Assembly: GCA_934402375.1 (NCBI GenBank)
Contig: CAKRUB010000027.1
Location: forward strand, 1 to 40,778
Origin: an uncultured Acetatifactor sp.
GTDB lineage: Bacteria; Bacillota; Clostridia; Lachnospirales; Lachnospiraceae
Direction: 5' to 3'
DNA length: 40,778 bases
The notes under the pieces were generated by a model. The model searched no databases and was not told the DNA's origin. It worked only from the letters and a program-made list of their open reading frames with translations. The position numbers and the translations under genes were made by a program. Below are positions 34,601 to 40,778 of this stretch, in pieces. Position 1 is the stretch's first letter, and each line of letters opens with the position of its first letter.

Positions 34601-36907
34601 ATGAAAAGCAAGAGCAAAATCTTACTGGTTCTATTGATGACAGCAATTCTGTGCGGCTGCGGCGGGAAGACAGACGAGGAAAGTGTCGAGGCCAGCGTCA
34701 GCGAGGAGACGGTTGATTATGGAGAGCAGTACCGGCAGGAGCCTGTCATTGATCTGCTTGCCGGGGGCTGGAAAATGGAGGACATTGCGAATCCGGACAG
34801 CTTTATGTCGGTTTCTGAGTACCGGCAGGAGACGTTTGAAGATCATGAGCAGACAAGGGATTATCCGGGCGGGTGCTGTGTCGACCAGAACCGGATTTAT
34901 TATCTCAGAACATACTATTTTCAGACCGAGGGGGAGCAGACGGTAGACATAAGACCCTATATGGACATTCTCGACTGCGATACCATGACAATTCAGACGA
35001 TAGCCTGTCCGGCACAGAATTTTGATTTCTTTTCGGTATCGCAGGGGCGCATCATGACATACGCTGACGGACGGGATGAGGATGGGTATGTGACGGGATT
35101 TCAAGCCAGAGAGCTGTATGAGGACGGAACGACCTCAGAACCGGTAGACTTATTCCCGGTTGTTGAAATGGGGATACCTCTTCCGAACGCCGCATGGTTT
35201 GTCATGGAACTGGACGCTCTTTGGGAGGCGCGCTCGGGACATCATTACCTGATTCCGGCGGATGGATCGGGACTGTATGTGGCAGATGAGGAAGGTAATC
35301 TGGTTACTGAGTTCCACGGCTTCGGGGAAGGGAAGACAACGATCTCAGCGATGTGCCAGACATACGACGGCATCTGGCTGTTCAGATCATGGGACAGCGT
35401 CAGCAAGCAGACCAGTGTCTTCTACTTTGACGGAGATACGCCGGTCGTACTGTATGAGGGAAATGTTCCTGCCTATCAGGAGATATTTGCGGATTCCCAT
35501 GGAAATTTTCTCTATTTAGACAATAACAATGCGCTGATTACATGGAATATCCTTACGGGAGAGCAGACAAGAAGGTATATTGGTTCCAAGGAGATCTTTC
35601 AATATCTTCTGGGGCTTGCGCGGAATGAAAACGGTGACGTTGTCCTGTTTTCGGATGACAATACCCTGAGGATCATCACGACCTCCGGCCCTGCAGTGAC
35701 AGCGACGATCCGCCTGCAGCCGTATATATTTTTGGATTATGGAATGCAGACGGCGATTGCCAATTATGAGAGAACGCATCCGGGAGTGACCATCGAAATT
35801 GGGGAAGAATATCGGTACGACGAGAAGGATAATAAGATCAACCAGATCTATGCCGACATTGCCAGGGGGGAAGGTCCCGATATTATCCAGCTGGACAGGG
35901 AGCAGCTCATGGCATTGCAGGATAAGGACTGTCTTATGAACTTAGACGGGGTGCTGTCTGAACAGCTGGAGAGCGTGTTATTTCAGGGGCTGTTGGACAG
36001 CGGACGTATAGATGGGGAACAATATATGCTGCCGACGAGCGCGGCGACTTATACCCTGATGGTCAATAATGAAGTATGGGACAAGCCATCGTGGACAGTG
36101 CAGGAGTTCATCGACGTTATAGAGGCGAGAGAGGCAGCCGGAACTCCTTTTAAAACACTTTGTTCAAGCAGTTTCTTTACGATAGATCCGTTATATCTGT
36201 TTATCAGGGACATCGGGCATTCTGATTTCTTAGATGCAGAGAAGAAGACCTGCTCCTTTGACTCTGACGAGTTCATTCACATTCTGGAGATCTGTAAGCG
36301 GTATCAGATTTCAATTACGGATAACTTCGTTGAGAGCACGGAAAGCTGGGGAAGAACGGTTCTGCAGAGCGGGGAGGTTCTGGTATATGCGGATCGAATG
36401 AGCTTTTCGGGGTTCAGCAGTACGATGGCGGCTCTTGGGCCGGACTATCACTTCGTGGGCTATCCGACAAATGCGGATAACGGCAATTTCATCTATTGCT
36501 ATAGCGGAATGGCAGTCAATAAGAACACGGAGCATTTTGAGATTATCAAGGATTTCCTGAACAGCCTGTACGAGTTTAATGACACATTGGTATCTGATGT
36601 CATTTTACGCCGGGATTACTATGATGGGCGGATCATAACACCGAAGAATGCAGATTGGGTGACACAGCCGGAGGTAAGGCTTGATGGGCATACTTACACA
36701 ATAATCAGCGGCAAGCCCGACGGAGAGAGCTATATCGAAGAATATCTGGAAATAATGGACAGCCTGACACCCTATGAAACGCAATATGATTTTATCAGGG
36801 GAATTATTACGGAGGAGGCAGATGCTTACTTCACCGGGGATAAGACAGCCGAGATCGTGGCGCAAAATATACAGTCAAGGGTGCAGCTCTATCTGGATGA
36901 GCAATAA
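34601..36907 (+). CDS. Lipoprotein: extracellular solute-binding domain with an N-terminal propeller-like region
   Basis: A 768-aa surface lipoprotein. The signal peptide ILLVLLMTAILCGC ends in a lipobox with the lipidated cysteine at residue 20, followed by an acidic linker. Residues about 50-360 consist of repeated short beta segments (for example SQGRIMTYADGRDEDGY, DSHGNFLYLDNNNALITWN, ENGDVVLFSDDNTLRII), which suggest a propeller. From about 380 a family-1 solute-binding domain begins (QTAIANYERTHPGVTIEI, ARGEGPDIIQLDREQL, MLPTSAATYTLMVNNEVWD). No ABC permease gene is adjacent, so it may sense rather than import sugar. The start at 34601 is spaced 8 nt from GGAGG; 34595 is an alternative. 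A terminator follows. Confidence 0.85.
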   Translation: MKSKSKILLVLLMTAILCGCGGKTDEESVEASVSEETVDYGEQYRQEPVIDLLAGGWKMEDIANPDSFMSVSEYRQETFEDHEQTRDYPGGCCVDQNRIYYLRTYYFQTEGEQTVDIRPYMDILDCDTMTIQTIACPAQNFDFFSVSQGRIMTYADGRDEDGYVTGFQARELYEDGTTSEPVDLFPVVEMGIPLPNAAWFVMELDALWEARSGHHYLIPADGSGLYVADEEGNLVTEFHGFGEGKTTISAMCQTYDGIWLFRSWDSVSKQTSVFYFDGDTPVVLYEGNVPAYQEIFADSHGNFLYLDNNNALITWNILTGEQTRRYIGSKEIFQYLLGLARNENGDVVLFSDDNTLRIITTSGPAVTATIRLQPYIFLDYGMQTAIANYERTHPGVTIEIGEEYRYDEKDNKINQIYADIARGEGPDIIQLDREQLMALQDKDCLMNLDGVLSEQLESVLFQGLLDSGRIDGEQYMLPTSAATYTLMVNNEVWDKPSWTVQEFIDVIEAREAAGTPFKTLCSSSFFTIDPLYLFIRDIGHSDFLDAEKKTCSFDSDEFIHILEICKRYQISITDNFVESTESWGRTVLQSGEVLVYADRMSFSGFSSTMAALGPDYHFVGYPTNADNGNFIYCYSGMAVNKNTEHFEIIKDFLNSLYEFNDTLVSDVILRRDYYDGRIITPKNADWVTQPEVRLDGHTYTIISGKPDGESYIEEYLEIMDSLTPYETQYDFIRGIITEEADAYFTGDKTAEIVAQNIQSRVQLYLDEQ

Positions 36908-36950
36908 ACGGATTTTTTTCAGAAAAAAGGCACATACTATAAATGTAATC

Positions 36951-36978
36951 GGGCGGTCGGTTTACGGCCGCCCTTTTT
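36951..36978 (+). terminator. Terminator after the lipoprotein gene
   Basis: GGGCGGTC (36951-36958) pairs with GGCCGCCC (36966-36973), followed by TTTTT. Outside it a longer, A/T-rich inverted repeat, TTTTTCAGAAAAAAGG (36915-36930) with CCTTTTTCTGAAAAA (36972-36986), could enclose the same hairpin. Confidence 0.82.
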
Positions 36979-36997
36979 CTGAAAAAGGAGTGTGCAA

Positions 36998-37022
36998 GAT
37001 TGAAAAATAAAATTTTTCAATC
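36998..37022. repeat. Perfect 11-bp hairpin leading into repeat copy 2
   Basis: GATTGAAAAAT (36998-37008) and ATTTTTCAATC (37012-37022) are a perfect inverted repeat with an AAA loop. The right arm forms the first bases of the 76-nt repeat. Copy 1 lacks the left arm. Confidence 0.7.
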
Positions 37023-37090
37023 ACGAGATTTGTGTCTGCGCGTACTTGACACAAACTCGCTATGCGCAAAGAACGTGCGCAGAAATGGGG
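37015..37090 (+). repeat. Dispersed 76-nt structured repeat, copy 2 (upstream of a small gene)
   Basis: It is 87% identical by hand alignment to 4902-4977, with no gaps. The stem is CGAG-A-TTTGTGTC (37024-37036) with GACACAAACTCG (37048-37059), and a second hairpin is TGCGCA (37063-37068) with TGCGCA (37076-37081). Compared with copy 1, one stem pair changes from A-T to G-C on both sides and one G-U becomes G-C. The 3' end overlaps the likely ribosome binding region of the gene at 37097. Confidence 0.8.
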
Positions 37091-37096
37091 AAAACT

Positions 37097-37342
37097 ATGG
37101 ATTTTAACGGAATCAGTGGCGACGGCTTTACGCTCGGTGAGCTTCCGCTGGGATTTGGAATGGCGCTTGCGATGAATGAGTCTGCCATGCAGGGATATGC
37201 GGCTCTGACGGAGGCGGAGAAAGAGAAACTGATCCTGAGATGTAAGGATGTTCAGACGAAGGACGAAATGCAGAGGATCGTGGATTCTCTGGCTCCCGGC
37301 ACGGACATACAGGCAATCCGGGGCGAGGATGCATTCCTGTAA
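37097..37342 (+). CDS. Small conserved protein of unknown function
   Basis: An 81-aa acidic protein. It begins MDFNGISGDGFTLGELPLGFGMALAMNE, here quoted only as key pieces GDGFTLGELP and LGFGMALAMNE, and continues with AMQGYAALTEAEKEKLILRC and KDEMQRIVDSL. I recognise this pattern as a small hypothetical protein seen in many Lachnospiraceae, but I know of no assigned function. It has no signal peptide and is mostly helical, with a glycine-rich N-terminus. GGGG lies 8 nt before the ATG at 37097; an ATG at 37085 is possible. The upstream 76-nt structured repeat may influence its expression. Confidence 0.75.
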   Translation: MDFNGISGDGFTLGELPLGFGMALAMNESAMQGYAALTEAEKEKLILRCKDVQTKDEMQRIVDSLAPGTDIQAIRGEDAFL

Positions 37343-37354
37343 AGAGAATGCGGC

Positions 37355-37394
37355 AAAAACAGACGGTGGTGGGTGTCAATACCATCCGCCGTCT
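37355..37394 (-). terminator. Terminator of the SDR gene
   Basis: On the minus strand AGACGGCGG (37394-37386) pairs with the arm at 37361-37369, with further pairs after two mismatches, followed by GTTTTTG. The left arm lies in the final codons of the gene. Confidence 0.6.
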
Positions 37395-38113
37395 ATTGTA
37401 ATAATCTGTCCGGTCATGTAAGCGGGAGCGGAGGCCGTCTGGAGAATCAGCGACGCGACCTCCTCCGGTCTGCCGAGCCGGTCAGCAGGAATCTCTGCGG
37501 TGAGGGAACAAAGCTCATCCTCTGTGAGACAACTGTTCATCGCGGTGTCAATGACACCGCAGGCGATGGCGTTGACCTGGATGTTGCTCGGGGCAAGCTC
37601 CTTGGCGAGCGCTCTGGTGAAAGCATTCATGCCGCCCTTTGAGGCGGAATAGGCGACCTCCATGGAAGCTCCCTGTGCGCCCCAGACGGAGGAGACGTTG
37701 ATAATGTGTCCGCTATGTTTTTTCAGCATTAAGGGAATTGCGGCGCGGCAGGTGTAGAAGCAGGAATCGAGATTCACTGCCAGAAGCCGGTGCCATTCGT
37801 CTGCTGTCATGTCTGTCAGCAGACCGATGTGGGCAATGCCGGCATTGTTGACGAGAACGTCGAGTGTGTCGAGGACCTCAAAGAGCCGGAGCACTTCTTT
37901 CTCATTTCCCATATCGCATTTGACGGCAGAGCATTGGATGCCGTATTTTTTTTCAAGAGCGGCAGCGGTTTCCTGAAGCGCTGCGATCGAGCTGTTGCAG
38001 GTCAGGATCAGGTCGTAGCCGGAGGCGGCGAAGCACTCTGCGGTTGCCTTGCCAATGCCTCGAGAGGCTCCGGTGATGAGAGCGGTTTTCTTATTTCCAT
38101 TTATAGGTGTCAT
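37376..38113 (-). CDS. Short-chain dehydrogenase/reductase (FabG-like)
   Basis: An NAD(P)H-dependent oxidoreductase of 245 aa with the classical SDR marks: the cofactor loop TGASRGIG (residues 14-21), NNAG, the catalytic serine in NVSSVWG, the YSASKGG motif (Tyr and Lys), and a C-terminal TGQIITIDGGWY. It resembles 3-oxoacyl-ACP reductase, but a lone gene of this type often has another substrate. AAAGGAG precedes the ATG at 38113. A MITE is inserted directly upstream: its 8-bp target duplication includes the AAAGG of the ribosome binding site, so the original promoter now lies at least 115 bp further away. Confidence 0.9.
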   Translation of the reverse strand: MTPINGNKKTALITGASRGIGKATAECFAASGYDLILTCNSSIAALQETAAALEKKYGIQCSAVKCDMGNEKEVLRLFEVLDTLDVLVNNAGIAHIGLLTDMTADEWHRLLAVNLDSCFYTCRAAIPLMLKKHSGHIINVSSVWGAQGASMEVAYSASKGGMNAFTRALAKELAPSNIQVNAIACGVIDTAMNSCLTEDELCSLTAEIPADRLGRPEEVASLILQTASAPAYMTGQIITIDGGWY

Positions 38114-38131
38114 GTCAGTTCTCCTTTGACG

Positions 38132-38246
38132 TTACTGTTCACTCCGTTCACAGCAACACGCTTCGCGATGCACAGCGCCTGCAAGTCTCGCAAAATTGCA
38201 TTTCATGCAATTTTGACTTCGCGGAATATGGACGGTGAACAGTAAC
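38132..38246. mobile_element. Miniature inverted-repeat element (MITE), 115 bp
   Basis: The ends are perfect 12-bp inverted repeats: GTTACTGTTCAC (38132-38143) and GTGAACAGTAAC (38235-38246). A perfect 8-bp direct repeat, CCTTTGAC, lies directly outside both ends (38124-38131 and 38247-38254), as expected of a target-site duplication. The interior has a perfect 10-bp hairpin, AAAATTGCAT (38192-38201) with ATGCAATTTT (38205-38214), and no coding capacity. The parent transposon is not in the window. An 8-bp duplication is used by several insertion-sequence families, so the family cannot be fixed. Confidence 0.9.
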
Positions 38247-38340
38247 CCTTTGACACCACTTTACCACACAACGGCTTGCTTTTCCACTGGGAAACTGTTA
38301 CTCTTAGAGAAGTGAAGTCATATTGACACATGGAGGGAAT

Positions 38341-39249
38341 ATGTACGATTTGATTATTATCGGCTCGGGTCCGGCGGGACTTTCGGCCGCAGTGTACGGA
38401 ATGAGGGCTGGACTGGAGCTTCTGGTGCTGGAAAAGGCACCGATGAGCGGCGGACAGATACTGAATACTTATGAGGTTGACAATTACCTCGGCTTGCCGG
38501 GGATCAACGGCTTTGACATGGGGATGCAGTTCAGGGCACATGCGGACAAGCTCGGCGTGGACTTCCGGGAGGCGGAGGTCGCGGAAATCTGCGACCGAGG
38601 CGAAAGCAAGCTTGTGAAGACCGACATTGGGGAATTTGAGACAAAGACGGTAATCCTTGCGACAGGGGCAGTACATGCCCATCTGAACGTGCCCGGGGAA
38701 GAGGAATTGTCCGGCATGGGAGTCTCTTACTGCGCTACCTGTGACGGCGCTTTCTTCCGCGGCAGGACGGTTGCGGTAGTCGGCGGAGGAGATGTCGCGC
38801 TCGAGGATGCGATCTATCTTGCGCGCACCTGCGAAAAGGTTTATCTGATCCACAGGCGGGACGAGCTGCGCGGAGCGATGGTTTTGCAGGAAGAATTAAA
38901 ATGTCTGGAGAATGTGGAGATTCTCTACCATACAGTCGTGGAGGAAATCGCAGGGACGGACGCGGTGCATGGTCTGCGTATCCGTGATACCGAATCGGGT
39001 GCGGAATCGGAGCTGACGGTACAGGGTGTGTTTATCGCCGTCGGGATTCATCCGAATACAGAGCTTGTGCAGGGACTTTTACCGCTTGACGAGGGTGGCT
39101 ACATTTCAGCCGGTGAGGACTGTGCGACGGCGTTGCCGGGGCTGTTCGCGGCGGGAGATGTGAGGAGGAAGCCGCTCAGACAGATTATCACGGCGGTTGC
39201 GGACGGAGCGAATGCCGCGGTCGCCGCAGGGATGTTTTGCAAAAAATAA
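38341..39249 (+). CDS. trxB: Thioredoxin-disulfide reductase family flavoprotein
   Basis: A FAD/NADPH-dependent disulfide reductase of 302 aa. It has the FAD site IIIGSGPAGLSAA near residue 6, the redox-active CATC (C131, C134), the NADPH site VVGGGDVALEDA and HRRDELRG, and the second FAD motif AGDVRRKPLRQIITAVADGANAA. Length and motif order fit thioredoxin reductase, though partner thioredoxin is not in the window and the substrate could differ. The ATG at 38341 follows GGAGGG by 4 to 5 nt. It is divergent from the SDR gene, with the MITE between them. A clear terminator follows at 39294-39322. Confidence 0.92.
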   Translation: MYDLIIIGSGPAGLSAAVYGMRAGLELLVLEKAPMSGGQILNTYEVDNYLGLPGINGFDMGMQFRAHADKLGVDFREAEVAEICDRGESKLVKTDIGEFETKTVILATGAVHAHLNVPGEEELSGMGVSYCATCDGAFFRGRTVAVVGGGDVALEDAIYLARTCEKVYLIHRRDELRGAMVLQEELKCLENVEILYHTVVEEIAGTDAVHGLRIRDTESGAESELTVQGVFIAVGIHPNTELVQGLLPLDEGGYISAGEDCATALPGLFAAGDVRRKPLRQIITAVADGANAAVAAGMFCKK

Positions 39250-39293
39250 TTTCTTAACAGATTTCTTAATAAAAAGAAAAGATTTATGAAGAA

Positions 39294-39322
39294 AGAATCA
39301 TCAATTTTGATGGTTCTTTTTT
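39294..39322 (+). terminator. Terminator of trxB
   Basis: AGAATCATCA (39294-39303) pairs with TGATGGTTCT (39308-39317), with one wobble, and is followed by TTTTT. Confidence 0.88.
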
Positions 39323-39387
39323 GTGCATTTTTACAAAAATCCAGTAAACATGCGGTTTCCAAGGAATTATCTGCCATACATGGAAAG

Positions 39388-39416
39388 TTGACAAATGGAA
39401 ACAGGAGTGTTATATT
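39388..39416 (+). promoter_or_regulatory. Promoter of the NlpC/P60 gene
   Basis: TTGACA (39388-39393) and TATATT (39411-39416) are separated by 17 nt. The resulting leader is about 90 nt long and A/T-rich. Confidence 0.85.
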
Positions 39417-39513
39417 CTTTAATGGTTGTAACAATTCCGTAACAAATGATGTAAAAAATTAACTTTTTGAAATAGATTCAGGCAGATATTGAAATTCAAA
39501 TATGGAGGAAAAC

Positions 39514-40689
39514 ATGAAGCGCAGTCATTTCAGGACAACAGCATATATATTGGCAGCAGTGATCGGATTTTCCGGTGCGAGTCTCACGGCGGAGGCATCT
39601 GTTCTCCCGAGTGGAGGCATCGGACTGGTGATCGCCAAGGGAAATAAGCTGGAGGACATTTCCAGCCAGACAGCGATTCCGGTCGAATCGATCATTGAGT
39701 GGATGAACATTGAAGACGGTGAAACGGCGGAGGAAGTTACTGCAGAAGATGCAGAGGAAGAGCTGTTCCGCAACCTTGTGATTGCGCAGGTGCGCTCCTG
39801 TGTCAATGTGAGAAGTCTGCCGAGCGAATCGGGAGAGATTCTCGGTAAACTCTATAATAATTCTGTCGGAACCTTTATTAAAGAGGAGGACGGCTGGTAT
39901 CTGATCAAGTCCGGCTCCGTTACAGGATATGTAAAGGCTGAGTATTGTGTGACAGGCGAGGATGCAGTGGACATCGCCAGAAGCGTGGGAACGAGAATCG
40001 CAACGGTGACAACGCAGACGTTGTTTGTCCGCACAGAGCCCACGACAGAGTCCTCGATCTTAGGCATGGTTCCCGAGGCGGATGAGCTTCTGGTGCTGGA
40101 GGAGACAGAGGGCTGGGTAAAGGTCGATGTTGAGGAAGGTACCGGATGGGTATCTACCGATTATGTAACTCTTCACAGCGAGTTTGTTCAGGCGGAATCC
40201 AAGGAGGAGGAAGCGGCACGTCTCGCAAAGGAAGCGGAAGAGCGTCAGAAGGCTCAGGCTGCAGCAGCGGCGAAGGTGTCAAAGAAGACCGAGACGAGCA
40301 GCTCTTCGGCAAACACACAGAGCTATTCTGTGGGAGAAGGCAGTGAAATGGGTGTTGCAGTTGCGGAATACGGTCTGCAGTTTGTCGGCAACCCTTATGT
40401 ATGGGGCGGCACCAGCCTGACCAATGGCGCTGACTGCTCCGGCTTTGTAATGAGTGTGTATGCGAACTTTGGCGTAAGCCTGCCTCATTCCTCTGCATCT
40501 GACCGTTCTCAGGGCTATGCAGTGGATGGACTTGCAAATGCGCAGCCGGGCGACCTGATCTGCTATTCCGGACATGTGGCAATTTACATCGGCAACGGTC
40601 AGATTGTTCATGCATCCAATAAGAAGACAGGAATTATAGTCTCACAGGCGGATTACAGAAAGATCCTTGCTATCAGACGAATCTTCTAA
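39514..40689 (+). CDS. Secreted SH3-domain NlpC/P60 peptidoglycan hydrolase
   Basis: A cell-wall endopeptidase, probably cutting the D-Glu to diamino-acid bond of stem peptides. The 391-aa protein has a signal peptide (AYILAAVIGFSGASL, likely cut after AEA near residue 28) and a short LysM-like stretch (AKGNKLEDISSQTAIPVESI). It also has two bacterial SH3 domains (about 85-150 and 160-225, each with VNVRSLPS or LFVRTEPT), an Ala/Glu/Lys-rich coiled linker, and a C-terminal NlpC/P60 domain. The catalytic residues are C308 (GADCSGF), H354 (GHVAIYIG) and H364 (VHAS). The start at 39514 has GGAGG 6 nt upstream; 39502 overlaps that site. Expression starts from the promoter at 39388-39416. Confidence 0.94.
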   Translation: MKRSHFRTTAYILAAVIGFSGASLTAEASVLPSGGIGLVIAKGNKLEDISSQTAIPVESIIEWMNIEDGETAEEVTAEDAEEELFRNLVIAQVRSCVNVRSLPSESGEILGKLYNNSVGTFIKEEDGWYLIKSGSVTGYVKAEYCVTGEDAVDIARSVGTRIATVTTQTLFVRTEPTTESSILGMVPEADELLVLEETEGWVKVDVEEGTGWVSTDYVTLHSEFVQAESKEEEAARLAKEAEERQKAQAAAAAKVSKKTETSSSSANTQSYSVGEGSEMGVAVAEYGLQFVGNPYVWGGTSLTNGADCSGFVMSVYANFGVSLPHSSASDRSQGYAVDGLANAQPGDLICYSGHVAIYIGNGQIVHASNKKTGIIVSQADYRKILAIRRIF

Positions 40690-40778
40690 ATAAGTAAAAT
40701 TAACCTGAATTATTCACGGAACAGTATCTGAACTGGTAACTGTACCATGAATCCAAAAATTGACCCATGTAGCCTAAA

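Noticed and set aside
40690..40778. Possible terminator or gene start at the window end
   Set aside because: No hairpin with a T-run and no convincing open frame are visible in these 89 bp.

Overview
The window reads as a chromosomal segment of a Gram-positive anaerobe of the class Clostridia, most likely family Lachnospiraceae. The evidence is a tyrS gene behind a tyrosine T-box, AddAB instead of RecBCD, a TPP-riboswitch-controlled ThiT, an SdpR/SdpI pair, strong purine-rich ribosome binding sites, and -10/-35 boxes of the vegetative sigma type with 17-18 nt spacers. The species call is inference; there is no rRNA or tRNA to anchor it. I see no CRISPR array, prophage or complete insertion sequence.

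Layout. 1-950: the 3' end of an Rpn/PD-(D/E)XK nuclease-transposase-type gene, a long hairpin and a second, decayed fragment of the same kind of gene. 950-4900: T-box-tyrS, degV, a HAD-IIA phosphatase on the minus strand, and acyP. 4900-12040: addB and addA (DNA break repair), preceded by the first copy of a 76-nt structured repeat. 12040-13130: a 140-bp imperfect palindrome, then minus-strand thiT with its TPP riboswitch and promoter. 13149-15809: a fusion of a TetM/EF-G-like GTPase with a YacP/Rae1-type NYN endoribonuclease domain. 15818-18253: a divergent LysR regulator and MATE exporter. 18352-21918: a large GH2 glycosidase ended by a strong terminator. 22013-25999: an MraY-like transferase, greA, a HAD-CPBP protease fusion and a GT2 enzyme, in close spacing. 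26002-27050: sdpI and sdpR with twin operators. 27154-29285: an amidohydrolase and exonuclease III. 29352-36907: two large glycosyltransferases and a propeller/solute-binding lipoprotein. 37015-37342: the second copy of the 76-nt repeat and a small conserved protein. 37355-38254: a short-chain dehydrogenase and a MITE with perfect 8-bp target duplications. 38341-40689: thioredoxin-reductase-like flavoprotein and a secreted SH3-NlpC/P60 hydrolase.

How the parts fit. Much of the window is housekeeping: tRNA charging, recombination, transcription elongation, redox and envelope work. Two unusual domain fusions stand out. The first is the ribosome-binding GTPase joined to an A-site-type ribonuclease (13149-15809). 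The second is a cytosolic HAD phosphatase joined to an intramembrane CPBP protease (23627-25129). Three non-coding elements also deserve attention: the 76-nt repeat, whose two copies show a compensatory base pair; the 115-bp MITE that duplicated the ribosome binding site of a dehydrogenase gene; and the 140-bp palindrome between addA and thiT. The 29352-36907 operon probably builds or senses a surface polysaccharide, but its product cannot be named from sequence.
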